Source of the DNA: Gymnodinialimonas phycosphaerae
GTDB taxonomy: Bacteria > Pseudomonadota > Alphaproteobacteria > Rhodobacterales > Rhodobacteraceae
Assembly: GCF_019195455.1 (NCBI RefSeq)
Contig: NZ_JAIMBW010000001.1
Span: forward strand, 3,314,001-3,378,000
Direction: 5' to 3'
Length of the DNA: 64,000 bases
This document shows positions 1 to 8,592 of the stretch, in pieces. How positions within the stretch are numbered: position 1 is the stretch's first letter; each line of letters opens with the position of its first letter. The notes below the pieces were generated by a model that searched no databases, was not told where the DNA came from, and worked only from the letters and a program-made list of their open reading frames with translations. Made by a program: the position numbers and the translations under genes.

Positions 1-1379
1 CGGTCTTGCAGAACCTCGCCAATCGGGACACGGGTGGTGATGCCCCGGTTGACCTCGGACGCGACCTCGGCCTCTCCTTGCCAGACGGCTTCGCCGATTT
101 CCTCGGCGAATTGATCCACCTGCCATTCGGCCAAGGGCCTGCCGAAGTATTGCTCTTGCAAGGTGCGCAGGATGTTGCGGTCGGCAACATGGAAGAGGCG
201 AAGATCCACAAGGTCCGTATTGACCCCAACCAGCGGAATAGTGCCGCCTGCGGACGCCGGAAGGATATAAGCGCGCCCGGCAAACCGGACCGAGGGCGCG
301 CGGTCGCGGACGTATTGGCGCAAGGTCACGGGGGCGTGCAGCACCTCGCCCGAGGCAGCGGGAAGGCCAGCGCGCAGGGTGAATTCATAGCGTTGACCAT
401 GGCGGACCCCGGAAAGGCAAAGCTGGCGGCCATCGGCCTCCACCGCCACATCGGACAAGGTCGTTTGCAGGAAGTCGTCATAGATCACGCCACCTGCCGC
501 GAGAGGTTCCGAGAAAATGGCGCAGATGCGCGGAAAATCGGCTTCCACATCTACACGGGTGTCGGTGACGCGGAATCCGTAAAGGCCAAGGACCCGGTCA
601 AGCGCCTCTTCCCGGTCTGGGGTGGCGGCCTGGGTCAAGGCAAGACGCAACGCGGGGATCGTGTCCCGTCCGCGCCCGCGCCTCTCCAACGCTTCAGCCA
701 GAACATCCAGCGCATTGGCCAGCTCTTCCCCCTCGGTTCGCAGGGTGGCGTTCACGGCGGCGAGCAAGGCGCGGCTTTCGAAACGTTGTCCCTCCGAGCG
801 GTTCTCGGGCTCGATCGCCAGAAGATAGGTCGCGTAGGCGGTCCAATCGGTGCCCCGATCCTCGACCGTGATGGCGGCGCCCATCCGACGCATGGCGCCA
901 AGGATATTGCCGTCCGCAAACGCGCTGCGGGCGCTGCGGCGCCAATCATCGGGGTCAAAGAGGCCCGCGTAGTGGGTAAGGCCCAAGGTGTTGGCCTGGG
1001 CCAGGGCGCTGGAGAAATCGGACGCCTGCAAGAACCCCAGGTCCCCGTAACGCCGGGCTGCCAGCGCATGGGCGGCGTCCGGCGTGTCACGCAAGATCCC
1101 CGATAGCGCGCCGCTGTAGGCGATGCCATCTGCGGCGGCGGTCTTGGGGAAACAGCTGTTGTTGACGCTGTTGAAGGTAAAAGCCGTACAGTCGGGATCG
1201 ACGCGGCAGGCGGCGTTGCAATCGGCCAGCGTGGTATCGAAGATCGGACGCAGATCGTTGCCGGGAAGATCGGTGTCGCGGATGATGAGGGTCGTCCGTT
1301 CGGGCAGCAGATCCTGCGCGTGCAGGGGCAGCCCGAGGAAAACGAAAAAGCAGACAGCAACCGCCAACGTGCGCGTCAT
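1..1379 (-). CDS. Alpha-2-macroglobulin-like exported protein, N-terminal part (gene runs off the window)
   Basis: Only the first 459 codons are visible. The protein opens with a signal peptide (AVAVCFFVFLGLPLHAQ), followed by a cysteine-rich PAN/apple-like segment (CNAACRVDPDCTAFTFN, near residue 55). Then come a helical spacer of about 200 residues and beta-rich segments such as VRFAGRAYILPASAGG. Bacterial alpha-2-macroglobulins are large periplasmic protease traps of well over 1,500 residues, and their bait and thioester regions would lie outside the window. The call therefore rests on the N-terminal layout. The start is the ATG preceded by GAGGG. The gene is divergent from the sensor kinase on its right. 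It could instead be another PAN-containing periplasmic protein. Confidence 0.7.
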   Translation of the reverse strand, partial: MTRTLAVAVCFFVFLGLPLHAQDLLPERTTLIIRDTDLPGNDLRPIFDTTLADCNAACRVDPDCTAFTFNSVNNSCFPKTAAADGIAYSGALSGILRDTPDAAHALAARRYGDLGFLQASDFSSALAQANTLGLTHYAGLFDPDDWRRSARSAFADGNILGAMRRMGAAITVEDRGTDWTAYATYLLAIEPENRSEGQRFESRALLAAVNATLRTEGEELANALDVLAEALERRGRGRDTIPALRLALTQAATPDREEALDRVLGLYGFRVTDTRVDVEADFPRICAIFSEPLAAGGVIYDDFLQTTLSDVAVEADGRQLCLSGVRHGQRYEFTLRAGLPAASGEVLHAPVTLRQYVRDRAPSVRFAGRAYILPASAGGTIPLVGVNTDLVDLRLFHVADRNILRTLQEQYFGRPLAEWQVDQFAEEIGEAVWQGEAEVASEVNRGITTRVPIGEVLQD

Positions 1380-1509
1380 GGGACCCTCATAAATCTCTTC
1401 AAAAAATCATTGCCCGAAACGTGCCATGTGCCGTTTGGGCTGTCGATGATTCCTCCGCATGAACGGCCATGCAATGGAGGATTAACGCTATATTCAGCGA
1501 GTTGAGGCC

Positions 1510-3675
1510 ATGTTGACCCCGATCAATTCTTCAAGGCCGCGCCCCATGGCAGCGATAAACATCAACGACCGGTTGGCGCAGGAGCGGCGGGCCCGCCTTC
1601 AGGCGGAGCAGCTGCTTGCCCTGCGGTCCGAGGATTTGTATTCCGCCAACCGGAAATTGGCAGAACATGCGACGGCGCTTTCCACCCAAGTCATTGAACA
1701 AAGGGAGGAAAATGAACTTCTCAAAGGGCGCACCGACAAGACGGAAGCGCAGTTGGAAGTCGCAACAGAACGCGCGGTCACGGCGCAGCGGCGGCTTTGG
1801 GACGCGCTGACTGCCACGGAAGACGGCTTCTCCATCTTCGACCGCGATTGGCGGCTGGTCGCCGCGAATCCCGCATATTTCCGTATTTTCGACGGGGTAG
1901 CCGACGTGACCGAAGGCGCGACCTACGAGTCGATTCTGCGCGTCTGTGTCGAGGAAGGTATCGTGGACCTGCAAGGCCAGGACCCGGAGGATTGGGTCGA
2001 TCAGATGATCGCCCGCTGGGAGTTGGACCCAATCCCCAACGTCGATATCAAGTTGTGGAACGGCGCCTATATCCGGCTGAATGACAAACAGACCCCGCAG
2101 GGCGATTTTGTCTCTCTTGGGGTCGATATCACCCCCAACATCCGCCGCGAGAGAGAGCTTTCGGAGGCGCGCGATGAAGCCCTGTCCGCCAGCCGCGCGA
2201 AGTCCGCCTTCCTTGCCAACATGAGCCATGAGATCAGGACACCGATGAACGGCGTCGTTTCCATGGCCGAGTTGTTGCGCGACACGGTCCTGGACGAAGA
2301 ACAACAGATGTACGCCGATACGATCCGCAATTCGGGTGAGGCGCTGTTGGTGATCATCAACGACGTGCTCGACTTCTCGAAGATCGAGGCCGGCAAGTTG
2401 GAGCTGCACGAGGAATCCTTCGACCTGAATGCGACGGTCCGAGAGATCTTCCGCCTGTTGCAGCCCGGCATCGCGTCCAAGGATCTGGAGCTTCGGTTGG
2501 ATTACGACATCTTCCTGCCCCCGCGTGTGATCGGGGATCGCGGGCGGATCAGGCAGATCCTGACGAACCTGATCGGTAACGCCGTGAAGTTCACCGAAGC
2601 GGGCCATGTGACGGTTCACGTGCTGGCAAGCCCCACCCAGGATGGCAGCGAAGATGTTGCCGTCTCGATCATTGTCGAAGACACCGGTGTCGGCATCGCG
2701 CCGGAAAAGCACGATCACGTCTTCGGGGAATTCAACCAGGTGGAGGACGAAGCCAACCGCCACCACGACGGGACCGGGCTGGGGCTGGCGATCACCAAGC
2801 GGCTGATCGGTATGATGAAAGGCGAGATGTGGCTTGAATCAAAGGTGGGCCGGGGCTCCGCCTTTGGGTTCAAGATCCCCATGAAGCTTGATCCGGAGGT
2901 GGGCTCCATCCCGGTGGCTGGACTGCCTGCGGACAAGTCGCGGGTGTTGGTGATCGGCCATGGGGCTGGCCGGGAAGAGCAGTTGTTTGACGCGCTCGGG
3001 CGGCTGCATGCGGATACCACGCAGATCCGTCGCGTCCCAAAAGCCCGCGACCTGGAAGAGGTAACGGCCGTCGTCTTGTGCGATCTTTCTATGGATGTCG
3101 CCCAGATCGCGGCGGTGCTGGATACTGCGGGCTTCACCGGTGCGCGGCTCAGCAGTCTTGGCCCGGAGGAACTGCCGGGGGGCTTCGCGGTTTGCGCCTT
3201 TGACCAAGGCCTTGTGGCGTTGCGCGCCCAACTTCTGTCTGCGCCATCGGAGGCGCTCGTCCCACCGCCGCCGATTGAGCCTGATGCCGTTCCCGAAACA
3301 AAGCCGCGCCTTTTGGCGGCGGAGGACAACAAGACCAATCAACTGGTGTTTAAAGCGATGATCAAAGGGATCGATCTGAACCTTGAGCTTGCCAACAACG
3401 GCCTTGAGTTGGTGGAGGCCTACAAGAGGGAACAGCCGGATCTGGTCATGACCGATATCTCCATGCCCGAGATGGACGGGCTGGAGGCCGCCGCCGCAAT
3501 CAGAGCCTATGAGGCGGAACAGGGTCTGACCCCGGTCACGATTATCGCCATGACCGCCCACGCGGTGGAGGGCGACCGAGAGCGTATTCTTGCCGCCGGC
3601 CTTGACGATTACGTCACGAAACCGCTGAAAAAGGCCCTGATCCACGAAAAGATCGCGGGCGCACTTGATCTATAG
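1510..3675 (+). CDS. Hybrid sensor histidine kinase with C-terminal receiver
   Basis: A 721-residue cytoplasmic hybrid kinase with no membrane segment. In order: an N-terminal coiled coil (about 15-100), a PAS domain (about 100-215; EDGFSIFDRDWRLVAANPAY), a HisKA dimerisation domain with phospho-acceptor His240 (SHEIRTPMNG), a HATPase domain with N, G1 and G2 boxes (LIGNAVKFT, DTGVGIAP, GTGLGLAI), a degenerate receiver-like segment (about 476-575) without the acidic pair, and a true receiver (about 600-721) with Asp649 and the TKP lysine motif. It autophosphorylates at His and passes phosphate to its own receiver. The output partner is unknown and no response regulator is adjacent. An alternative start is the in-frame ATG at 1546. 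It converges on the asparaginase gene and their TAG stops abut. Confidence 0.95.
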   Translation: MLTPINSSRPRPMAAININDRLAQERRARLQAEQLLALRSEDLYSANRKLAEHATALSTQVIEQREENELLKGRTDKTEAQLEVATERAVTAQRRLWDALTATEDGFSIFDRDWRLVAANPAYFRIFDGVADVTEGATYESILRVCVEEGIVDLQGQDPEDWVDQMIARWELDPIPNVDIKLWNGAYIRLNDKQTPQGDFVSLGVDITPNIRRERELSEARDEALSASRAKSAFLANMSHEIRTPMNGVVSMAELLRDTVLDEEQQMYADTIRNSGEALLVIINDVLDFSKIEAGKLELHEESFDLNATVREIFRLLQPGIASKDLELRLDYDIFLPPRVIGDRGRIRQILTNLIGNAVKFTEAGHVTVHVLASPTQDGSEDVAVSIIVEDTGVGIAPEKHDHVFGEFNQVEDEANRHHDGTGLGLAITKRLIGMMKGEMWLESKVGRGSAFGFKIPMKLDPEVGSIPVAGLPADKSRVLVIGHGAGREEQLFDALGRLHADTTQIRRVPKARDLEEVTAVVLCDLSMDVAQIAAVLDTAGFTGARLSSLGPEELPGGFAVCAFDQGLVALRAQLLSAPSEALVPPPPIEPDAVPETKPRLLAAEDNKTNQLVFKAMIKGIDLNLELANNGLELVEAYKREQPDLVMTDISMPEMDGLEAAAAIRAYEAEQGLTPVTIIAMTAHAVEGDRERILAAGLDDYVTKPLKKALIHEKIAGALDL

Positions 3676-4677
3676 CGACAGGCCGGACAGCGCATCCGCG
3701 ATGCGGTAATGCCCGGTTTCGATGCCGTTCCAGTTGCGGATCGGGCCGTGGGCGAAGGCCCGTGCCTCGGGGTGCATCGGGTCCAACACGCCCAGCCGCC
3801 CCAGAAGATGGGCGATTGCGGCCTCGGCCCCCCGCGTGGCACCGTCGGCGATTTTCAGGGCAACGCCGATCTTCAGGTCCGGGATGATGGCGATGAAGAC
3901 GCCTTCGGCCCCGGTCTTGATCGCGGCGCGTTGGCCCATGGCGCGCATCAGGCGGGTGCAGGCCTTTCCTTCTCCGGCGACCAGATCGGGGTGCAGCATC
4001 ATCGCTTCCCGCAGACGCACCATGGCGGCCTGGCGCGTGCCGCCTTCGGGCGTCGCCGCCGCATAGGCAGCCATGGCGCGGGCGAGGCCCGAGAGGCGGG
4101 TGGCGAAGTTGGGAGCGGAACAGCCGTCGATGGCGAAGTCGGGGTTCGGCTCGTCGGTCACATCATCCCATGCTTCGCTGATAGCGGCCTGAAGCGGGTG
4201 GGCCGGGTCGATGTATTCCGGCCCCGCGCCCGTATGCTTGCCATAGGTCAGAAACCCGGTGTGCTTGCCCGAGCAATTGTTGTGACGTTGATCGGGGCCG
4301 CAGTGCGCACAGATCAGCGCGTCGCGGGCGGGCACGTCATTGGGCCATTGGACGCCACAGCGGAAATCAGGTTCGCTTAGCCCCAGTGTGTCCAGCCACG
4401 CTGTCACGCGATCCGTATGGATTGCCGCCCCCTGATGGGACGCGCAGGACAGCGCCAGATGTTCGGGCGTCAGGCCAAAGGCATCCGCCGCGCCCGATTC
4501 CACCAATGGCAGCGCCTGGATCATTTTCGACGACGAGCGCGGCAAGATCCGCGCTTCGGTGTCGCCGATGCCGCCGATCAGCCCCTCTCCATGGCGCCAG
4601 ACCGCGACACTGCCGCGATGCGTACACTCCAGAATCGGCCCGCGATGGACCTCTACCAAGACCTCAGTCGTGTTCAT
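3670..4677 (-). CDS. L-asparaginase, Rhizobium-type (asparaginase II family)
   Basis: A 335-residue cytoplasmic enzyme expected to hydrolyse L-asparagine to aspartate and ammonia. It belongs to the serine-beta-lactamase-like family typified by the Rhizobium etli enzymes ReAIV and ReAV, not to the classical AnsA/AnsB fold. Expected catalytic and zinc positions are visible: Ser48 and Lys51 (RSSSK), Ser80 (CASHQG), Cys135 and Lys138 (NNCSGKHTG) and a third cysteine at 186 (DGCSAPN). Full family length. The gene is monocistronic and convergent with the sensor kinase. Its stop codon lies directly against that of the kinase, with a six-base overlap of the two reading frames. Confidence 0.92.
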   Translation of the reverse strand: MNTTEVLVEVHRGPILECTHRGSVAVWRHGEGLIGGIGDTEARILPRSSSKMIQALPLVESGAADAFGLTPEHLALSCASHQGAAIHTDRVTAWLDTLGLSEPDFRCGVQWPNDVPARDALICAHCGPDQRHNNCSGKHTGFLTYGKHTGAGPEYIDPAHPLQAAISEAWDDVTDEPNPDFAIDGCSAPNFATRLSGLARAMAAYAAATPEGGTRQAAMVRLREAMMLHPDLVAGEGKACTRLMRAMGQRAAIKTGAEGVFIAIIPDLKIGVALKIADGATRGAEAAIAHLLGRLGVLDPMHPEARAFAHGPIRNWNGIETGHYRIADALSGLSL

Positions 4678-4844
4678 TCCGTCCCAATCCCTTCACAACC
4701 CGGCGAAATTCCGCACACGGGGCTTTTTTCAACGCTTTCTTTCGTCTACGTTACGGCCCAATTATGGTTGGACGCTCCATCTTTACGATGATCCAAAAAA
4801 CGGTCGCCGACCAGAGGCAGCGAAGGGGCTGGAGGCTCTTATTT

Positions 4845-5372
4845 ATGAAGACATATCTTGCTGGTATTCTGGCGGGCGCGTTGGCTTTTTCGGCCACGAT
4901 GGCGCTTGCACAGGACGAATCGACCAACCGAGTGAACGCCGAGACCGATTGGTCCGTGTTCGTCGAAGACGATCCGACGCAGTGCTGGGTGGTTTCCACT
5001 CCGTCTGAAACGGTCAACACCCGTGACGGGCGTGTCGTATCGGTGCGCCGGGGCGAAATCCTGATGTTCGTGTCCTTCTGGCCCGGCCAGGAACGCTTGG
5101 GAGAGGTCAGCTTCACCGGCGGCTATCCCTTCGCCGATGGCTCTACCGTGACAATGCAGATCGGCACCACGTCGTTCGAGCTGTTTACCGATGGCGAAAT
5201 GGCTTGGGCCGCCTCGCCGCAGGACGATGATCGCATCATCACCGCGATGAAGCGCGGCGCTGAGGCGGTGCTGACGGCACGGTCGTCGCGCGGCACCCAG
5301 ACGCAGGACACCTTCAGCCTGCTGGGCTTCACCGCTGCCGTTGAAGACGCAGAGACCCGCTGCGGGAACTGA
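4845..5372 (+). CDS. Invasion-associated locus B (IalB) family exported protein, copy 1
   Basis: A 175-residue periplasmic protein with a signal peptide ending at MALAQ (about residue 23). The mature part has the IalB-like pattern: DWSVFVEDDPTQCWV at the N-terminus, a beta-rich middle (ILMFVSFWPGQ, GYPFADGSTVTMQIG) and a C-terminal cysteine near the end (ETRCGN). IalB-family proteins are exported and of poorly defined function. The name comes from Bartonella and does not imply invasion here. The start is the ATG preceded by GGAGG. An in-frame extension upstream would run into the divergent asparaginase promoter region. It lies five bases before a paralogue, so the two are probably co-transcribed. 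Confidence 0.75.
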   Translation: MKTYLAGILAGALAFSATMALAQDESTNRVNAETDWSVFVEDDPTQCWVVSTPSETVNTRDGRVVSVRRGEILMFVSFWPGQERLGEVSFTGGYPFADGSTVTMQIGTTSFELFTDGEMAWAASPQDDDRIITAMKRGAEAVLTARSSRGTQTQDTFSLLGFTAAVEDAETRCGN

Positions 5373-5377
5373 TCATC

Positions 5378-5893
5378 ATGGTCCCCGTATCCCGTAGCCT
5401 GCACGCGCTGGCGCTGTGCATGTGCGTGGCAACGCCCGCAGTGGCACAGACGCTTCCGGCGCCATGGCCGGTCTACGTGCAGGACAACCCCACGCGCTGC
5501 TGGATCACGGCAGAGCCGTCCGGCACCACCGCCTCGCGCAATGGGCAGGACGTGACGGGCAACATCAGCCGTGATGTCGCGCTGCTGTTCGTGTCGTTCT
5601 GGCCCGAAGACGGTCGCGCAGGGGAGGTCAGCTATACTGGCGGATACCAGTTTGCGGCCGGTAGTACGGTGACGATCGAAGTGGGCGACGCCACTTACGA
5701 GATGTTCACCGAAGGTCCGATGTCCTGGGCCGGCTCGCCCCAGGACGATGCAGGCATCATCGCCGCGATGCGGGACGGGGTAGAGGCGGTCGTGACCGCG
5801 ACCTCGACCCGGGGAACCGAGGTGATCGACACGTTCAACTTGCAGGGTTTCGCGCTGGCGATGAATGACGCGCAGGTGCGCTGCGCCGAGTGA
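5378..5893 (+). CDS. IalB-like exported protein, copy 2
   Basis: A 171-residue exported protein that is clearly a paralogue of the gene five bases upstream. Both share a signal peptide, [11 protein letters not shown] against [30 protein letters not shown] against VSFWPGQERLGEVSFTGGY, and a C-terminal cysteine (QVRCAE). The divergence is large enough that the duplication is not recent. Two conserved cysteines, one near each end of the mature protein, could form a disulfide. The molecular function is unknown. The gene ends about 50 bases before the rlmN start, so all three may be in one transcript. Confidence 0.7.
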   Translation: MVPVSRSLHALALCMCVATPAVAQTLPAPWPVYVQDNPTRCWITAEPSGTTASRNGQDVTGNISRDVALLFVSFWPEDGRAGEVSYTGGYQFAAGSTVTIEVGDATYEMFTEGPMSWAGSPQDDAGIIAAMRDGVEAVVTATSTRGTEVIDTFNLQGFALAMNDAQVRCAE

Positions 5894-5942
5894 CGGGGTT
5901 TGCGTGGGGGCGATGCCTCCTATATGGGAAGCAAATCCTAGG

Positions 5943-7133
5943 ATGAGTAGTTCCATGACCGCCACCGCGCCAATCACGCAGGACGTCCTTACGTTCCCAC
6001 GCAAACTGCCCGACGGGCCGATCAACCTGATCGGGCTGACCCGTGACGGTCTGCGCGCCGCCTTGATCGAGGCGGGTACCCCTGAGAAACAGGCAAAGAT
6101 GCGGACCGGGCAGATTTGGCAGTGGCTGTATCAGAAGGGTGTGCGCGATTTCGCGGCGATGACGAACCTGTCCAAGGATTATCGCGCCATGCTGGCCGAG
6201 ACGTTCGTGGCCGATGTGCCCGAGGTCGTATCCAAACAGGTCAGCGCCGATGGCACGCGCAAGTACCTTGTCCGCATCGCCGGTGGCCATGAGGTCGAGG
6301 TTGTCTACATCCCCGAGGTGGATCGCGGAACGCTGTGCATTTCCTCTCAGGTCGGGTGCACGCTCACATGCTCGTTCTGCCATACCGGTACGCAGAAGCT
6401 GGTGCGCAACCTGACCGCCGGAGAGATCATCGGCCAGGTCATGCTGGCCCGCGACGATCTGGATGAATGGACCGCCGCGGGCGAGGGCAGCGATGCCAAG
6501 CCGCGCCTGGTGTCCAACATCGTGCTGATGGGTATGGGTGAACCGCTGTACAATTTCGACAACGTGCGCGACGCGATGAAGATCGCGATGGACCCCGAGG
6601 GGATCAGCCTGTCGCGCCGTCGCATCACGCTTTCCACCTCGGGCGTTGTGCCCGAGATCGCCAAAACGGCCGAGGAAATCGGCTGCATGCTGGCGGTCAG
6701 TTTTCACGCCACCACCGATGAGGTGCGCGACAAGCTGGTGCCGATCAACAAGAAGTGGCCGATCGCAGACCTGTTGGATGCCCTGCGCGCCTATCCCAAG
6801 GCCAGCAACTCGGAACGGATCACGTTTGAATATGTGATGCTGAAAGGCGTGAACGATACGGATGAAGACGCACGACGTCTGGTGCAGTTGATCAAAGGCA
6901 TTCCCGCCAAGATCAACCTGATTCCGTTCAACGAATGGCCCGGCACGCCCTACGAGCGTAGCGATTGGGCCCGGATCGAGGCGTTTGCCGATATCGTCTA
7001 CAAGGCGGGCTATGCCTCGCCGATCCGTACCCCGCGGGGCGAGGACATCATGGCTGCTTGTGGTCAGCTGAAATCCGCGACCGAGCGCGCGCGCAAATCC
7101 CGCAAGCAGATCGAGGCCGACGCGGGGCTGTAG
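5943..7133 (+). CDS. rlmN: 23S rRNA (A2503)-C2 / tRNA A37 methyltransferase RlmN
   Basis: A radical-SAM methyltransferase of 396 residues that installs 2-methyladenosine at A2503 of 23S rRNA and at A37 of some tRNAs. The radical-SAM cluster cysteines are Cys139, Cys143 and Cys146 ([12 protein letters not shown]). The methyl-carrying cysteine of the family is expected in the C-terminal AACGQL segment. Other family signatures are [13 protein letters not shown] and LSTSGVVP. The start is the ATG at 5943. An in-frame ATG at 5955 is a credible alternative because AGGATGAG lies just before it. It follows the two IalB-like genes. Confidence 0.96.
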   Translation: MSSSMTATAPITQDVLTFPRKLPDGPINLIGLTRDGLRAALIEAGTPEKQAKMRTGQIWQWLYQKGVRDFAAMTNLSKDYRAMLAETFVADVPEVVSKQVSADGTRKYLVRIAGGHEVEVVYIPEVDRGTLCISSQVGCTLTCSFCHTGTQKLVRNLTAGEIIGQVMLARDDLDEWTAAGEGSDAKPRLVSNIVLMGMGEPLYNFDNVRDAMKIAMDPEGISLSRRRITLSTSGVVPEIAKTAEEIGCMLAVSFHATTDEVRDKLVPINKKWPIADLLDALRAYPKASNSERITFEYVMLKGVNDTDEDARRLVQLIKGIPAKINLIPFNEWPGTPYERSDWARIEAFADIVYKAGYASPIRTPRGEDIMAACGQLKSATERARKSRKQIEADAGL

Positions 7134-7143
7134 GCCTGTGCGC

Positions 7144-7176
7144 AAAAGAAAAGGCGCCACCCGTTGGGATAGCGCC
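7144..7176 (-). terminator. Rho-independent terminator of small-peptide gene copy 1
   Basis: Read on the minus strand, GGCGC...GCGCC closes a hairpin with an inner CCC/GGG pairing. It is followed at once by a U-rich tract (TTTTCTTTT) about 30 bases after the stop codon of the 61-residue peptide gene. The same stem base and U tract follow the second copy, so the terminator is part of the duplicated unit. Confidence 0.85.
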
Positions 7177-7208
7177 ATTCCAAATTCGTGTAACTGAAGC
7201 CTGACGGC

Positions 7209-7394
7209 TTAGTTGTGGTGCAGAGCCAGCACCAGCAGCAGAACTGCGATCGCGGGGACCAGGATGCCGCCAGCGGAGGAACCGGTGTCTTCAACGATGA
7301 CGACTGGCTCGATGTGGGTGGGGGCAACGTAGCCGCCAGCGAATGCACCGGTTGCGACAACGGAAAGTGCAGCTGCGAGAGCGAGTTTCTTCAT
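7209..7394 (-). CDS. 61-residue exported membrane peptide, copy 1
   Basis: A short protein with a typical signal peptide (MKKLALAAALSVVATGAFA), a short linker rich in Pro and Val (APTHIEPVVIVEDTGSSAG) and a C-terminal hydrophobic helix (ILVPAIAVLLLVLALHHN). After cleavage it would be a peptide of about 41 residues with one membrane span. The amino-acid sequence is identical to that of the second copy 200 bases away, although the DNA differs at 18 synonymous sites. It has a good ribosome site (AAGGAGAA) and its own terminator. Similar short peptides are familiar from rhodobacter genomes but I know of no assigned function. Confidence 0.85.
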   Translation of the reverse strand: MKKLALAAALSVVATGAFAGGYVAPTHIEPVVIVEDTGSSAGGILVPAIAVLLLVLALHHN

Positions 7395-7413
7395 AGTGTT
7401 CTCCTTAGCCCGG

Positions 7414-7437
7414 TTTACGCACAGCGCGTCGGTTGGG
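7414..7437 (-). promoter_or_regulatory. Conserved 24-base upstream element of peptide gene copy 1
   Basis: Upstream of both peptide genes, 18 of 24 bases match without gaps (forward strand TTTACGCAC then GCG then GGTTGGG). The intervening spacer sequences have diverged. Conservation outside the coding region suggests a shared promoter part or a transcribed leader element. No standard -35/-10 pair is certain. Confidence 0.45.
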
Positions 7438-7536
7438 CTTATTTAACTTACCTTGCCTAAAGTCCTAGCCGCAGACCCTCCAAGGGCGCAATGGGCAGAT
7501 GTGAATTCTCAATAACTGAAATCAAAGGTGTTGCAC

Positions 7537-7567
7537 AAAAGAAAAGGCGCCGCCCAAAGGCAGCGCC
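7537..7567 (-). terminator. Rho-independent terminator of small-peptide gene copy 2
   Basis: On the minus strand the stem GGCGC-GCC with loop TTT and closing GGC-GCGCC is followed by TTTTCTTTT, about 30 bases after the stop codon. It parallels the terminator of the first copy. Confidence 0.85.
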
Positions 7568-7597
7568 AATCCAATGTCGCGCAATCTGATCCGAGGA

Positions 7598-7783
7598 TCA
7601 GTTGTGGTGCAGAGCCAGAACCAGCAGCAGAACTGCGATTGCGGGCACCAGGATGCCGCCAGCGGAGGAACCGGTGTCTTCAACGATGACAACGGGCTCG
7701 ATGTGCGTGGGGGCAACATAACCGCCTGCAAATGCGCCAGTGGCGACAACAGACAGAGCGGCAGCGAGAGCGAGTTTCTTCAT
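7598..7783 (-). CDS. 61-residue exported membrane peptide, copy 2
   Basis: Encodes exactly the same 61 residues as copy 1: signal peptide, Pro/Val linker, C-terminal membrane helix and a HHN tail. The DNA differs from copy 1 at 18 codons, every change being silent, and the stop is TGA here against TAA in copy 1. It has its own upstream element and terminator, so each copy is an independent transcription unit. The ribosome site AAGGATA lies before the ATG. Function unknown. Confidence 0.85.
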   Translation of the reverse strand: MKKLALAAALSVVATGAFAGGYVAPTHIEPVVIVEDTGSSAGGILVPAIAVLLLVLALHHN

Positions 7784-7811
7784 AGTAAATATCCTTATAA
7801 GATACGCCCCT

Positions 7812-7834
7812 TTTACGCACTATGCGCAGGTTGG
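7812..7834 (-). promoter_or_regulatory. Conserved upstream element of peptide gene copy 2
   Basis: Counterpart of the element upstream of copy 1 at a similar distance from the start codon. The blocks TTTACGCAC and GGTTGGG are shared on the forward strand. The roughly 250 bases beyond it, up to the transpeptidase gene, show no gene I can support. Confidence 0.45.
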
Positions 7835-8079
7835 GGCACCCAAGACTGTACCTCGTGCGTTTCTTTAACCAGCAACCCCCAACGATTGCAATGGCGTGGA
7901 AATTGCCTCTGGCATAGGAAACCACGGGTGTCGTCAAATAAGCAACACTTCTTCCGGGAGGCCTTTGTTCACAGGCGCGAATTGGTATGATTCGCCCGAT
8001 GCGTGTTTCTTTTTGGTGCTGATGGGAACCTTTAGAATACCTGCGAATCAAGGCGTTGCGCTGTGATTCTCGGGAAGGA

Positions 8080-8580
8080 TTACGGATAGATCGTGATCGG
8101 TGTGCCGTTGTTGACCATCGCATAGATCTGACGCATCTCGGCGTTGGACACGGCGATGCAGCCCACCGTCCAGTCGTCGCCCCGCCGGAGTGGGCGAGGG
8201 GTGCCGTGGATGAAAATATCGCCACCCGGACTGACGCCTCGCGCGCGGGCTTGGGCGACGTCTTCTGCATTGGGGTAGCTGATGCCAATGGACAGATACC
8301 ATTGGCTGTTGGGGTTGCGCCGATCGATGATGTACTCGCCTTCGGGCGTGCGACCATCGCCTTCTTCCAGCTTGTGGCCTTCGGGGGCGAAGCCAAGCTC
8401 GACCTCGTAGCTTTCCAGCACTTCATCATTGTGCATCAGCAGCATGATCCGGTCGTTCTTGTGAACAACGACCCGCGTCACCTCGGGCCCATCGTAATCG
8501 ATGAACCGAGAACACCCGGTAAGGGCAGCAAGGGTAAGAAGCGCAATGAAAAGGAACCGCATGGCCCGTCCGTACATCAT
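8080..8580 (-). CDS. L,D-transpeptidase (YkuD) lipoprotein
   Basis: A 166-residue envelope enzyme expected to form or remodel 3-3 peptidoglycan cross-links, or to attach proteins to peptidoglycan. The YkuD catalytic motif is present: His125 (FIHGTP) and nucleophile Cys141 (DWTVGCIAVSNAEM). A lipobox (LAALTGC, Cys23) marks it as a probable lipoprotein anchored in the periplasm. The start is uncertain. ATG codons at 8580 and 8577 follow AGGGA, and a third at 8562 would give a more compact signal peptide. It is the last gene of the leftward mtgA-fzlA-queG-reductase run, 12 bases after the reductase. Confidence 0.88.
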   Translation of the reverse strand: MMYGRAMRFLFIALLTLAALTGCSRFIDYDGPEVTRVVVHKNDRIMLLMHNDEVLESYEVELGFAPEGHKLEEGDGRTPEGEYIIDRRNPNSQWYLSIGISYPNAEDVAQARARGVSPGGDIFIHGTPRPLRRGDDWTVGCIAVSNAEMRQIYAMVNNGTPITIYP

Positions 8581-8592
8581 GTATTATCCCTG

